Source: Curvibacter microcysteis (GTDB lineage Bacteria > Pseudomonadota > Gammaproteobacteria > Burkholderiales > Burkholderiaceae_C). From it: a DNA stretch of 64,000 nucleotides. The translations under genes were made by a program, and so were the position numbers. Location: contig NZ_JAQSIO010000003.1 in NCBI RefSeq assembly GCF_028649455.1, forward strand, positions 1 to 64,000, read 5' to 3'. Position 1 is the first letter of the stretch. Each line of letters opens with the position of its first letter. Under the pieces are notes generated by a model, which worked only from the letters and a program-made list of their open reading frames with translations, was not told the origin of the DNA and ran no database searches. Positions 46,840-57,034 of the stretch are shown in pieces.

Positions 46840-47646
46840 TCACTTGGCGGTGGCCGCGGGCTCCATGCCCGTGCTGCGCACAATGCCGGCCGCCGCTGGG
46901 GCCGCCAGGTAGCGGATCAGGTGGCGGGCGGCCTCGGGCTCCTTGGCCCCCGTGGCCAAGCCGGCCGAGAAGAACACGCGTTGTTGCACCTCGTCAGGCA
47001 AGGCCCCCACATAGTCCAGCTCTTTGAAGGGCAGCAGTTCGCTCACCTGCTGGAAGCCGATTTCGGCCTCCCCACGCTGCACCACGGCACCCACGCGCTC
47101 GCTGTAGATCTTCTTGGCCTTGTCCTTGACCTGTTCGGCCACGCCCAGGCGTTGGAACAGTTCAGTGGACAAATACGTGCCACTGGCGCTGGCCGAATAG
47201 GCGATCGACTTGGCATTCAGCAGGGTCTGCTTGAGGCCATCCACCGTGCTGATGTCGGGCTTGGGCGTGCCTTTGCGCACGCTCATGCCGATCATGGAGC
47301 GAGCCAGGTCCACACGGCTGCCCGCCTGCACCTTGCCCTGTTGGATGAGGCCATCGAGTCCCGAGTCGGCCAAGATCACGATGTCGAACTGCTCACCGCG
47401 CGCCATGCGGCTGGGGATCGAGTCGGGCGCGTTGCCGATGGAGGCGCCGCGTTCGGTCACCACTTTGTGGCCAGAGGCCTGCTCGTACAGCGGTATCAGC
47501 TGGTCATAGGCGGCCGAGAAGCCGCCCGAGGTCACCACGCGGATCTCGGCGGCGCTGGCCGCGAGGCTGGCGCCCAGGGCCAGGCCCAGGGCGGTGACGA
47601 GCGCGAGGCGGCGGCTCAGGCCGGTGAAGGTGCGGTGAAGTGTCAT
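46840..47646 (-). CDS. Orphan ModA-like periplasmic substrate-binding protein
   Basis: The 268-residue protein has a signal peptide (LVTALGLALGASLAASAA) and a type 2 periplasmic binding fold of the molybdate-binding (ModA) sort: IRVVTSGGFSAAYDQLIPLYE at the start, then RGEQFDIVILADSGLDGL and SVRKGTPKPDIST. No modB or modC gene is near. It follows a Bug-type binding protein gene on the same strand after 47 bp. Members without transporter genes often bind organic anions instead of molybdate. Confidence 0.85.
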   Translation of the reverse strand: MTLHRTFTGLSRRLALVTALGLALGASLAASAAEIRVVTSGGFSAAYDQLIPLYEQASGHKVVTERGASIGNAPDSIPSRMARGEQFDIVILADSGLDGLIQQGKVQAGSRVDLARSMIGMSVRKGTPKPDISTVDGLKQTLLNAKSIAYSASASGTYLSTELFQRLGVAEQVKDKAKKIYSERVGAVVQRGEAEIGFQQVSELLPFKELDYVGALPDEVQQRVFFSAGLATGAKEPEAARHLIRYLAAPAAAGIVRSTGMEPAATAK

Positions 47647-47693
47647 GTCAGGTCTCCGGTTCGTTTTTGTTCAGTGCAGCGAGGTGTGCCGGT

Positions 47694-48674
47694 TCAATCG
47701 GCCGTGATTTTGCGTTCGCGGATCACTCGGCCCCACTTGGCGTGTTCCGCCGCGATGAAGCGACCCAGTTCGTCGCGGGTGCCTGGCGCCGGGCTTTGAC
47801 CATGCTTGAGCAGGCCTTCTTTCACGTCGGGGCTGTTGAGCACCTTGACGATCTCGGCGTTCCAGCGGTCGAGCATGGGCTTGGGCACCTTGGCCGAGGC
47901 CACGAAGGCGTACCAGTTGGTGGCATTGAAGCCGGGGTAGGTCTCGGCCACGGTGGGCACATTCGGCAAATAGGACGGGCGGCTCAGGCCGGTCGTGGCC
48001 AGCGGGATCAGCGCGCCGCTTTCAATGTGTGGCAGTGCCGTGGGCGGTGCCGCGTAGAAAGCCGCCACGCGCCCGCCCAACACGTCTTGCAAGGCAGGAG
48101 CACCGCCCTTGTAGGGGATGTGGACGGTGTCAATGCCCGCCATGTCGTTGAGCAGTTCACCTGCCAGGTGTGCGGCCGAGCCCGAGCCGGTGGAGGCGTA
48201 GTCGAGGCTGTTGGGCTTTTTCTTGGCCTGCGCCACGAATTCAGGCAAGGACTTGATCTTGGTGCCGGCGTGAACCACCAGCACATTGGGGAAGTTCACC
48301 CCCATGGCCACGGGTGCCAGGTCTTTGAGCGGGTCGTAATTCACCTTCATCAAGTGGGGGGCGATGGCCAGGGGCCCAATCGAGCCAAACAGCAGCACGC
48401 TGCCATCGGCCGGGCCATTGGCCACTTGCTGGTGCGCCACGTTGCCGCCGGCCCCTGGCTTGTTGTCCACGACCACGCTTTGGCCGATGTTCTCTCCGAG
48501 CTTCTTGGCGATCAGGCGTGCCGCCGTATCGGCCGAGCCGCCAGCGGCAAAGCCGACCACGATGGTCACTGGTTTCTTGGGGGGGAAATCAACCGTTTGG
48601 GCTTGGGCCAAACTGGCGGCCAGGGGCAGCAGGGTGAGCGAGGCCGCAGCCCGCAGAAGATGGCGTTTGTTCAT
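47694..48674 (-). CDS. Bug/TctC-family tripartite tricarboxylate transporter substrate-binding protein
   Basis: The 326-residue binding protein has a signal peptide (AAASLTLLPLAASLAQA), the TctC start DFPPKKPVTIVVGFAAGGSAD, and VDNKPGAGGNVAHQQVANGPADGSVLLFG. Bug proteins bind carboxylates and amino acids and are greatly expanded in Burkholderiales; most, like this one, lack adjacent tctA/tctB membrane genes. ATG 48674 is chosen because it gives the signal peptide. It is probably cotranscribed with the ModA-like gene. Confidence 0.92.
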   Translation of the reverse strand: MNKRHLLRAAASLTLLPLAASLAQAQTVDFPPKKPVTIVVGFAAGGSADTAARLIAKKLGENIGQSVVVDNKPGAGGNVAHQQVANGPADGSVLLFGSIGPLAIAPHLMKVNYDPLKDLAPVAMGVNFPNVLVVHAGTKIKSLPEFVAQAKKKPNSLDYASTGSGSAAHLAGELLNDMAGIDTVHIPYKGGAPALQDVLGGRVAAFYAAPPTALPHIESGALIPLATTGLSRPSYLPNVPTVAETYPGFNATNWYAFVASAKVPKPMLDRWNAEIVKVLNSPDVKEGLLKHGQSPAPGTRDELGRFIAAEHAKWGRVIRERKITAD

Positions 48675-48991
48675 GGTGTGTCTCCAATGCCCCAGGAGGG
48701 GCCCTGGCAGCAATCAAAAACGCGAATCCTAGGGGGCTTCTAGTGATCTGTATATTGCATAGATCTGATGAACTAACGCATGGTATGCATTAATTTTGGG
48801 CGGCCGCGACTGGGTTCACCGGCACCCGGTCACGGTCGCCTCAGGGGCTGTGCCGACCCAGACCCTGCGGCCCACGGCGCTGCCGGGGCCTGGCTGGAGC
48901 ACGAGCGTGGGGACGGCCTGGCACCACAGGGCGGTCCAGGCCTTTGGGGGCCTCTGCCGCAGTCAGCGCTTGCGGCGGCAGTGTCCCGGTT
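48675..48991. other. Leader region of the Bug gene, no coding sequence seen
   Basis: The gap between the Bug-type gene and the end of the large surface-protein gene holds no supported gene. An inverted repeat GATCT-N11-AGATC at 48745-48765 lies 71 bp before the Bug start, in an AT-rich patch, and has the T-N11-A shape of a LysR-type site. A smaller dyad GCAT-GGT-ATGC lies at 48778-48788. The rest of the region is GC-rich and featureless. Confidence 0.45.
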
Positions 48992-51982
48992 TCAAGCCGC
49001 AGTGCGCTTGCCGGACTTGCCAGCCAGCGTCCCACGGCGGCGGCGCTGCGCGCCCCAGCCCGTCGCGGCCAGCACGGTCGATAAGCTCAGCAAACCCCAG
49101 GTCGACAAGGTGGGCACCGAGGCCACGGCTGGCAGGATCACCGGGATGATGGGGTCCTGGATCTGGCCGTTGATCGAGGCATCGGTGTCAAACGCGCCGC
49201 CGTCGGTCAGTGAGAAGCTGATCTTGGTCTTGTTGCCCACCTGCACCACCGAGGTCGCCACATTCACCCATTGGTTGGTCAGCCGGTTCTTCTTCAAGGC
49301 GCCGTTGATCTGGGGGTGGTAGGGCAGGAACAGTTCGAAGTTCTCGGTGCTGCCGCCCAATACCACCGGTATGCCCGAGGCGGTGAAAGAGAAGGCACCA
49401 TAGGGTGCCGTGCTGGCCGTGGCTGGGGCGTCCTGGGGCAGGGCGTTGGCCGCCACTGCGCTCAGCGGGCGGCCGGCCGCACTCACCACGGTGGCAAAGC
49501 CGCTGCCGATGGCGGTGGGCAGCGAGGCCACGTGGGCTTGCTGGTTGTCTGGCGTGCCGTCGCCATTGCCATCCCCGGTACCGCCGCCGCTGGCGCTGGG
49601 GACCTGGCTCTCGGTCGAATCGCTGACGCCATCGGTGTCCACATAGCTCGCCGTGCTGCCCAGGGTGACGGTGTCCAGGCGGCTCTTGCGGTAGGGGTCG
49701 GACAGGTCTTTTGCCGCGGTGCCGTCACCGTAAAACACCACGTCGCCGGCGTCGCTCAGGATGCCGATGCTCACGTTGTCGGTCAGCGCGGTGCTGGGCT
49801 CGATCAAGCCCTCGGGGGACGCGCTCATGCCCCCCAACAAGCTGGTGAGGGCGGTGCTGCGCAAGGCCAGGTTGGTGGCCTCCCCGTTGGCGCCCACGCT
49901 GCCGTCCCAGGTGTAAAGCCGGAAGTCCTTGGGAGCGACGCCGGTGGCGCCATCCGGCGGGCCGGCGATGATCAGGTACTGGTTGTCCACGGTGCGGCGG
50001 ATCTCCCGGATGCCGCGCCCACCCAGGTTCAGGCGAATGGGCGTGCCGAATGTCGCGCTGCCAGCGGTGCCGCCATTGGCCTGCAGCAGCGTGTTGAAGT
50101 TGGTCACCGGGATCAGCAAGGCGTGGGTGCGTCCGGTGCTGCTGCCCGCCGTCGCGGCGCCTTGGCCCGGGGCGGCCACCAGCGGGGCCCGAAAGCCCAG
50201 CCAGGCAGCGGCGCTGTTGGGCGACACGGTCATGCCCTCAATGCTGAAGCCGTCCAGGTTGGCGGACTCGGGCGCAAGGCCGGCCCCCGCGCTGGTGCTC
50301 AAGCCCAGGTAGGCTGCACCCAGTTGGTGGCCGTTGGCGTTGTCCCAGGCCAGCAGGTCGGTGCGCAGGTGCTTGTAGTAGCCCACAAAGCTCAAGGTGG
50401 TGCCGGCGCCCGAGCCGATCAGGTCGGTGGCGAACAGGCGCCAACGGTCGGGGCGGATGCCCCCGTTCTTGTTGTTGCTGTGCGAGCCGGTCCAGTACAC
50501 GCGGGTGCCCAGGGCAAAGCCGGCTTCCAGGTCGGTCTCGCCGTCGCAAGAGGCGCCGGTGATGCTTTCGCAGTTGGCCCCCGCACCCACCCCCATGGTG
50601 CCGCCGATGGAGGTCAGGGGGAACACGGCCACCGCCGGGCCCGAGCGTCGGCGGTCAAACAACATGATCTGGTTGGCCGGTTCGTCATCAGCCAGCAGCA
50701 CATGGTTGTCGTCGACCTTGACGGCGGTGGACAAGTCCGACCGCCCGCTTGGCCACACCGTGCTGGCATTGGCGCTGGCCGAACTGCTGGCGGCGTACTT
50801 GATCACCCGGCTGGCGCTGGCATTGCCCTCGTTGCGCACGGTGACGGTGATGTCGGCATAGCCCACCCCGACCGGCGTGACCTTGAGCGTGACCGTGCCG
50901 TTGCTGTTGCTCACGCTCAGGCCACTGTTGGCCACCACGGCGGCGTTGCTGCTGCTGGCGCTCACCACCAAGGCGTTGGCCGCGCTGACGGCGTCGGACA
51001 CCGAGAACACCGTCCCCGTGTTGGCGTAGTGGTCGCGGCTGTCGCCCACCACGCCCGACAAGGGCGTGTTGTTGCTCAAGCCCGTGAACACCGGCGGGGT
51101 GCCGCACGAGCCTGCATTGAGCGGGACCTGTCGCGTGTCAGAGTAGGCGCTGGCGCCCCCCTCATTGAGGGCCAGCACACGGTAGCTGACGCACACATCA
51201 CCCGACAAGCCGCTGATGGCTTGGCTCAGCGACGCGGCGGTCAACGCGATGCCCCCACCGCCGCTGCTGCCGTCGGCGCGCAGCAGGGTGCTGAAGTTGT
51301 CGGTGGACAGCTCCAGCACATGGCTGCTGGCATTGGCACCCGCCTGCCAGTTGGCCGTGAAGCCTGTGCCGGTCACCGCGCTGGCTGCCTGGGTGACCGG
51401 TGCACTGGGCACCGTCGCATTGGAGCGCCGTCCGGGCGAACCCACATCCCCGTTGCTGGCGACGCTGCCATGGCTGTCGGCGGCGGTGGACACGGTGGCG
51501 GCGCTGTTGTTGCTCGTCCACCCGAACGAGGACCCGGGGGTCGCTGCGCCAAAGCCTTGCCGCGTCAGCTCGGTGCCAGTGCTGTCGAACACCACCACCC
51601 CATCGCTCGTGGCGGACAGGCCCACGGAGGAGCCACTGTAAGTGCCCACCCGCACCCGGGGGAAGGCTGCGCCCCATTTGTTGCGGAAGGCCGTGATGGC
51701 TGAGGCGTTGCCCTCGATGAAGATCACCGATTCACCCGGCCCAATGGCATCCAGGCCGGCCATGGCCACGGAGGCGCTGAACAGATAGCTGTTGTCGTCC
51801 ATCTTCAGGCCACTGAGGCTGACGACCGTGTTGCCGGTGTTGCTCAGCTCAAACCAGTCGGCGGTGACGGTGGGCGCGCTGTTGGACATGGCTTCGGTGA
51901 TCACGAGGTCAGCGCGCGCTGACAGGCCCGCCAGGGCCAGGGCCAGCGCGAGGGCGCTGGGCCGGAAAAACTTGAATGCCAT
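48992..51982 (-). CDS. Large exported protein: lamin-tail, fibronectin-like, DUF3616-like, IPTL-CTERM tail
   Basis: The 996-residue protein has a signal peptide (SALALALALAGLSARA), then a lamin-tail-like domain (about 25-165; LVITEAMSNSAPTVTADWFELSN region), a fibronectin-III-like segment (about 190-285), a Gly/Ser-rich beta region, and a DUF3616-like propeller (about 405-700; with NQYLIIAGPPDG). A calcium-type DGNGDGTPDNQQ follows. The C-terminus has VPTLSTWGLLSLSTVL plus an Arg cluster, the IPTL-CTERM pattern: a short motif, a hydrophobic helix and basic residues. It is probably sorted and processed at the cell surface. The function is unknown; phytase-like or nuclease-associated roles are possible. 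Confidence 0.85.
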   Translation of the reverse strand: MAFKFFRPSALALALALAGLSARADLVITEAMSNSAPTVTADWFELSNTGNTVVSLSGLKMDDNSYLFSASVAMAGLDAIGPGESVIFIEGNASAITAFRNKWGAAFPRVRVGTYSGSSVGLSATSDGVVVFDSTGTELTRQGFGAATPGSSFGWTSNNSAATVSTAADSHGSVASNGDVGSPGRRSNATVPSAPVTQAASAVTGTGFTANWQAGANASSHVLELSTDNFSTLLRADGSSGGGGIALTAASLSQAISGLSGDVCVSYRVLALNEGGASAYSDTRQVPLNAGSCGTPPVFTGLSNNTPLSGVVGDSRDHYANTGTVFSVSDAVSAANALVVSASSSNAAVVANSGLSVSNSNGTVTLKVTPVGVGYADITVTVRNEGNASASRVIKYAASSSASANASTVWPSGRSDLSTAVKVDDNHVLLADDEPANQIMLFDRRRSGPAVAVFPLTSIGGTMGVGAGANCESITGASCDGETDLEAGFALGTRVYWTGSHSNNKNGGIRPDRWRLFATDLIGSGAGTTLSFVGYYKHLRTDLLAWDNANGHQLGAAYLGLSTSAGAGLAPESANLDGFSIEGMTVSPNSAAAWLGFRAPLVAAPGQGAATAGSSTGRTHALLIPVTNFNTLLQANGGTAGSATFGTPIRLNLGGRGIREIRRTVDNQYLIIAGPPDGATGVAPKDFRLYTWDGSVGANGEATNLALRSTALTSLLGGMSASPEGLIEPSTALTDNVSIGILSDAGDVVFYGDGTAAKDLSDPYRKSRLDTVTLGSTASYVDTDGVSDSTESQVPSASGGGTGDGNGDGTPDNQQAHVASLPTAIGSGFATVVSAAGRPLSAVAANALPQDAPATASTAPYGAFSFTASGIPVVLGGSTENFELFLPYHPQINGALKKNRLTNQWVNVATSVVQVGNKTKISFSLTDGGAFDTDASINGQIQDPIIPVILPAVASVPTLSTWGLLSLSTVLAATGWGAQRRRRGTLAGKSGKRTAA

Positions 51983-52099
51983 GGATGCTCGAATTGCGAA
52001 AAATAAACGGCGAGCTTCCAAGGTTTCAGTGACATGGCCGTGTCATGCCGGTCTGATCCTGGGGGCATGACGGGCGTCTCTTGACGTGGTTGGGTGGGT

Positions 52100-52147
52100 G
52101 TTCGGGTTTCCGAACGCGAGCCCGGCGCTGGGTTCGGTTTTCCGTGT
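52100..52147 (+). promoter_or_regulatory. Two upstream activating dyads for DctD
   Basis: Two sites of one design are seen: a perfect one, GTTCGG-GTTT-CCGAAC (52100-52115), and a partial one, GTTCGG-TTTT-CCGTGT (52132-52147). Their centres are 32 bp apart, three helical turns. They lie about 65-110 bp upstream of the sigma-54 promoter, the normal distance for enhancer-binding proteins. The shape, six-base arms with a 4-bp spacer, resembles DctD sites in rhizobia. Confidence 0.75.
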
Positions 52148-52209
52148 GTCTGAGCTGGGTTGAACAGAAAAACCTGTTTGAAATCAAGCCTCTGGAAGTG
52201 GGTGTGGAC

Positions 52210-52225
52210 TGGCACGCTCCGTGCA
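52210..52225 (+). promoter_or_regulatory. Sigma-54 promoter of dctA
   Basis: TGGCACGCTCCGTGCA matches the sigma-54 consensus TGGCAC-N5-TTGCA except for one base. The -24 GG (52211-52212) and -12 GC (52223-52224) are separated by the required 10 bp. It implies a dctA leader of about 155 nt. Confidence 0.85.
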
Positions 52226-52391
52226 AAACAAGAGGCGGCCGCGCTTCGCGTGGCCCTGAATATCCTGGAGACAAGAACGGACCTGACTCAGGCAGAGCCC
52301 CCCGGTGCGGGGGCGCGCGCACGGGCAGGGGCGGTCAAGTGGCCAGGGCATTCCGCCCCCGGACGACAGATCGCATCCAACTGAAAACAAC

Positions 52392-53699
52392 ATGAAACTC
52401 AATCGCTTGACCACCCTGGTCATCCTGGCCATGGTTCTGGGCGTGCTGGTCGGCTACGCCTGCCACGAATTCGCCCCCAGCCCTGAAGCCGCGAAAGACA
52501 TCGCGGGCTACTTCAGCATCCTGACCGACATCTTCCTGCGCATGATCAAGATGATCATCGCGCCCTTGGTCTTCGCGACCCTGGCCGCTGGTTTGTCCAA
52601 CATGGGGGACTCCAAGACCGTGGGCCGCATCGGCAGCCGCGCCGTGGCTTGGTTCCTGGGCGCTTCGATGGTGTCTTTGGTGCTGGGCTTGGTGATTGCC
52701 AACCTGCTGCAGCCGGGCGCCGCCCTCAGCGTGCCGCTGCCCGATGCCGGGGCCAGCACCCAGTTGAAGACGGGCTCGCTGAACCTCAAGGAGTTCATCA
52801 CCCAGGTCTTCCCCAAGAGCATCGTGGAGTCGATGGCCACCAACTCGATCTTGCAGATCCTGGTGTTCTCGCTGTTCTTCGGCCTGGCCCTGGGCCATTT
52901 GCACAACCAGGCGGCGCGCTCCCTGGTGGCCACGCTCGATGAAGTGGTGCATGTCATGCTCAAGGTCACCGACTACGTGATGCGCTTCGCCCCGGTGGGT
53001 GTGTTCGGTGCCGTGGCCGGTGCCATCACCACCCAGGGCATCGGCATGCTGAGCGTGTTTGGCCGCTTCATGCTGAGCTTTTACCTGGCCCTGGCCGCCC
53101 TGTGGCTGGTGCTGATCGTGGCCGGCTACCTGGTGCTGGGCCGCGATGTGTTCCGCCTGGTCAAGCTGGTGCGCACGCCGATGCTGATCGGTTTCTCGAC
53201 CGCCAGCAGCGAATCGGTCTACCCCAAGCTCATGGAACAGCTCGAGAAGTTTGGCGTCAGCCCGCGCGTGACCGGCTTTGTGCTGCCGCTGGGTTATTCG
53301 TTCAACCTCGATGGCTCGATGATCTACACCACCTTCGCGGCCATCTTCATCGCCCAGGCCTATGGCATCGACATGCCGCTGAGCGCGCAGATCACCATGT
53401 TGCTGGTGCTGATGGTCTCGAGCAAAGGCATTGCCGGCGTGCCGCGTGCCTCGCTGGTGGTGGTGGCGGCCGTGTTGCCCATGTTCAAGCTGCCTGAAGC
53501 CGGCGTGCTGCTGATCTTGGGCATCGACCACTTCCTGGACATGGGTCGCACCATGACCAACGTGTTGGGTAACGCCATTGCCACCGCGGTGGTCGCCAAG
53601 TGGGAAGGGGCCATTTCGCCCGTCGACCCGGCCCTGGCTGACGCGGAAGAAGCGCTGCCGGTGGACGGCGACGACACCGTGCGGCCCGCGCGCGCCTGA
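52392..53699 (+). CDS. dctA: C4-dicarboxylate/cation symporter
   Basis: The 435-residue inner-membrane carrier takes up succinate, fumarate and malate with protons or sodium. DAACS-family blocks are MIKMIIAPLVFATLAAGL (about 55-72), the serine-rich STASSESVYPKLMEQLEKFGV, FNLDGSMIYTTFAA, and a late DHFLDMGRTMTNVLGNAIAT. It is preceded by a sigma-54 promoter and activator sites and followed on the same strand by its two-component regulators. ATG 52392 is the family-typical start. Confidence 0.94.
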   Translation: MKLNRLTTLVILAMVLGVLVGYACHEFAPSPEAAKDIAGYFSILTDIFLRMIKMIIAPLVFATLAAGLSNMGDSKTVGRIGSRAVAWFLGASMVSLVLGLVIANLLQPGAALSVPLPDAGASTQLKTGSLNLKEFITQVFPKSIVESMATNSILQILVFSLFFGLALGHLHNQAARSLVATLDEVVHVMLKVTDYVMRFAPVGVFGAVAGAITTQGIGMLSVFGRFMLSFYLALAALWLVLIVAGYLVLGRDVFRLVKLVRTPMLIGFSTASSESVYPKLMEQLEKFGVSPRVTGFVLPLGYSFNLDGSMIYTTFAAIFIAQAYGIDMPLSAQITMLLVLMVSSKGIAGVPRASLVVVAAVLPMFKLPEAGVLLILGIDHFLDMGRTMTNVLGNAIATAVVAKWEGAISPVDPALADAEEALPVDGDDTVRPARA

Positions 53700-53757
53700 G
53701 GCGATCCAGCCCCTGCCTGGGGGCTGGCGGCACTGCTACCATCCCCTGTTGCCGCCC

Positions 53758-55659
53758 ATGCCCCCAAGCCCTTTTTCGCGCGCTTTGCGCCTGCTGCCTG
53801 CTTTGCTCCTGCTGCTGGCCCTGATGGGGGCCAGCGGCCTGGGGGCCTACCAGATCGCGCAGCGCCTGGGCCTGGCCGACATGCAGGCCACGGGCCTGCA
53901 CCGCTTGGAGCTGTACGCGGCCAGCCTGGAGCGCGAGATCGGCAAGTACGCCTTCCTGCCCGGCACCCTGGAGCTGCAAAGCGAGGTGCTGGACCTGCTG
54001 TCCCACCCGGCCGGCGCCAAATCACCCAACCGGGTCAACGCCTACCTGGAGCAGCTCAACGACCGGGCCGGCACCCTGGCCATTTACGTCATCAACCCCC
54101 AGGGGAAGGTGCTGGCGACCAGCAACTGGCGCCGCGCCGACAGCTACCTGGGCGAGAACCTGTCCTTTCGGCCGTATTTCCGCGAGGCCATGGCCAACGC
54201 CAATGGCCGCTTCTTTGGCATTGGCACCACCCGTGGCGAGCCCGGCTACTACCTGGCCTCCACCCTGGTGGACGCGCGTGGTACCCAGGGCGTGGCCGTC
54301 ATCAAGGTCAGCCTGGACCAGCTGGAGCAGTCCTGGACCACGGTGGAAGCGCCGGTGCTGGTCAGCGACGAGAACGGCGTCGTCATCCTGGGCTCGGTGC
54401 CCGACTGGAAATTCACCACCTTGCGCCCGTTGGACGAGGCCACGCGCAAGGCCTTCGACCAAACCCAGCAGTACAACCGCCGCGCCTTGAAGCCCCTGGG
54501 CCTGCGGGAGTTGCGTGAGCTGGACCATGGCGCGCGCCTGGTCAGCATTGCCAAAGAGCGCCCCGAGATGGTGTCGGTCTACCCGGTGGCCGGGCGGTTT
54601 TTGGCGCAGTCGCGAGCTTTGCCGGGCACCCCCTGGACGCTGACCGTGCTGTCCCACCTGGAGCAGGTGGACGAGATCGCCCAAAGCCACGCCCTGATTG
54701 CCCTGATTGGCGCCGCCCTGCTGTGTGTGCTGGGCGTCATGCTCAACGAGCGTCGCCGCCACCTGAAAGACCGCCTGGCCGCGCGCGAGGCCTTGCAGGC
54801 CGCGCACGACGAGTTGGAGCGCAAAGTGGATCAGCGCACGGCCGACCTGTGGGCCAGCAACCACCGCCTGCAAGCCGAGGTGGCCGAGCGCACCCGCACC
54901 GAAGCCCACCTGCGCGCCACCCAGGACGAGTTGGTGCAGGCTGGCAAACTGGCCGCCATTGGCCAGCTCTCGACCGGCATCGCCCATGAACTGAACCAGC
55001 CCCTGACCGCGCTGCGCACCTTGTCGGGCAACAGCCTGCGGTTCTTGGAGCGCGGCGACCTGGCCACCACCCGAACCAACCTCGAGCGCATGGCCCAGCT
55101 GGCCGACCGCATGGGCCGCATCACGGGGCAGTTGCGCTCTTTTGCCCACAAATCGCCCGCCGCGCGCCGCCCCGTGCCGCTGGACCAGGCCTTGGACAAT
55201 GCGCTGGCCGTGCTGGAAGCCCGCCTCACGCAGAGCCAGGCCGAGTTGCTGCGCCAGGTCGACAGCCCCGCGCCCGTGGCCTTGTGTGACGGCAACCGGC
55301 TGGAGCAGGTGCTGATCAACCTGATCGGCAACGCGCTGGACGCCGTGCACGGCAGCGAGCGCCCGCACATCGAGATCCGCTGCCATCAGCTGGCCGACCG
55401 GGTGTGCGTGCAGGTGCGCGACCATGGCCCCGGTTTGGCCGAGGCGGTGCAGGCCCATTTGTTTGAACCCTTTTTCACCACCAAGGAAGCCGGTGTGGGC
55501 CTGGGCCTGGGCCTGGCCTTGTCGGCGGGCATGGTGCGTGAGTTCCAGGGCAGCCTGAGCGGGGCCAACCACCCCGAGGGCGGTGCTGTGTTCACGCTGG
55601 AGCTGCCCCTGGCCACAGCCTCTGGCGCGGAGCAGTGGCCCCCTTCCGATAGCGCTTAA
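53758..55659 (+). CDS. dctB: C4-dicarboxylate sensor histidine kinase
   Basis: The 633-residue kinase has a transmembrane helix at about 9-30, a periplasmic double PDC (Cache) sensor (about 35-310; with NLSFRPYFREAMAN), a second helix at 315-333, a coiled coil (about 345-400), the H-box GQLSTGIAHELNQPLTALR with His-410, and the ATP-binding N box NLIGNALDAV and glycine box GVGLGLGLALSAG. It should sense dicarboxylates and phosphorylate DctD. The gap to dctA is 58 bp. Confidence 0.92.
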   Translation: MPPSPFSRALRLLPALLLLLALMGASGLGAYQIAQRLGLADMQATGLHRLELYAASLEREIGKYAFLPGTLELQSEVLDLLSHPAGAKSPNRVNAYLEQLNDRAGTLAIYVINPQGKVLATSNWRRADSYLGENLSFRPYFREAMANANGRFFGIGTTRGEPGYYLASTLVDARGTQGVAVIKVSLDQLEQSWTTVEAPVLVSDENGVVILGSVPDWKFTTLRPLDEATRKAFDQTQQYNRRALKPLGLRELRELDHGARLVSIAKERPEMVSVYPVAGRFLAQSRALPGTPWTLTVLSHLEQVDEIAQSHALIALIGAALLCVLGVMLNERRRHLKDRLAAREALQAAHDELERKVDQRTADLWASNHRLQAEVAERTRTEAHLRATQDELVQAGKLAAIGQLSTGIAHELNQPLTALRTLSGNSLRFLERGDLATTRTNLERMAQLADRMGRITGQLRSFAHKSPAARRPVPLDQALDNALAVLEARLTQSQAELLRQVDSPAPVALCDGNRLEQVLINLIGNALDAVHGSERPHIEIRCHQLADRVCVQVRDHGPGLAEAVQAHLFEPFFTTKEAGVGLGLGLALSAGMVREFQGSLSGANHPEGGAVFTLELPLATASGAEQWPPSDSA

Positions 55660-55669
55660 GCTCCCCACC

Positions 55670-57013
<1,344 letters not shown>

Positions 57014-57034
57014 GGGCGCTGGCCCCGGCGGGCG

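Noticed and set aside
49271-51703. Plus-strand open frame of 810 codons
   Set aside because: It lies antisense to the surface-protein gene; the GC-rich third positions of that gene keep the opposite frame open. It has no domains or start signal and reads as low-complexity Gly/Ala/Arg/Gln.
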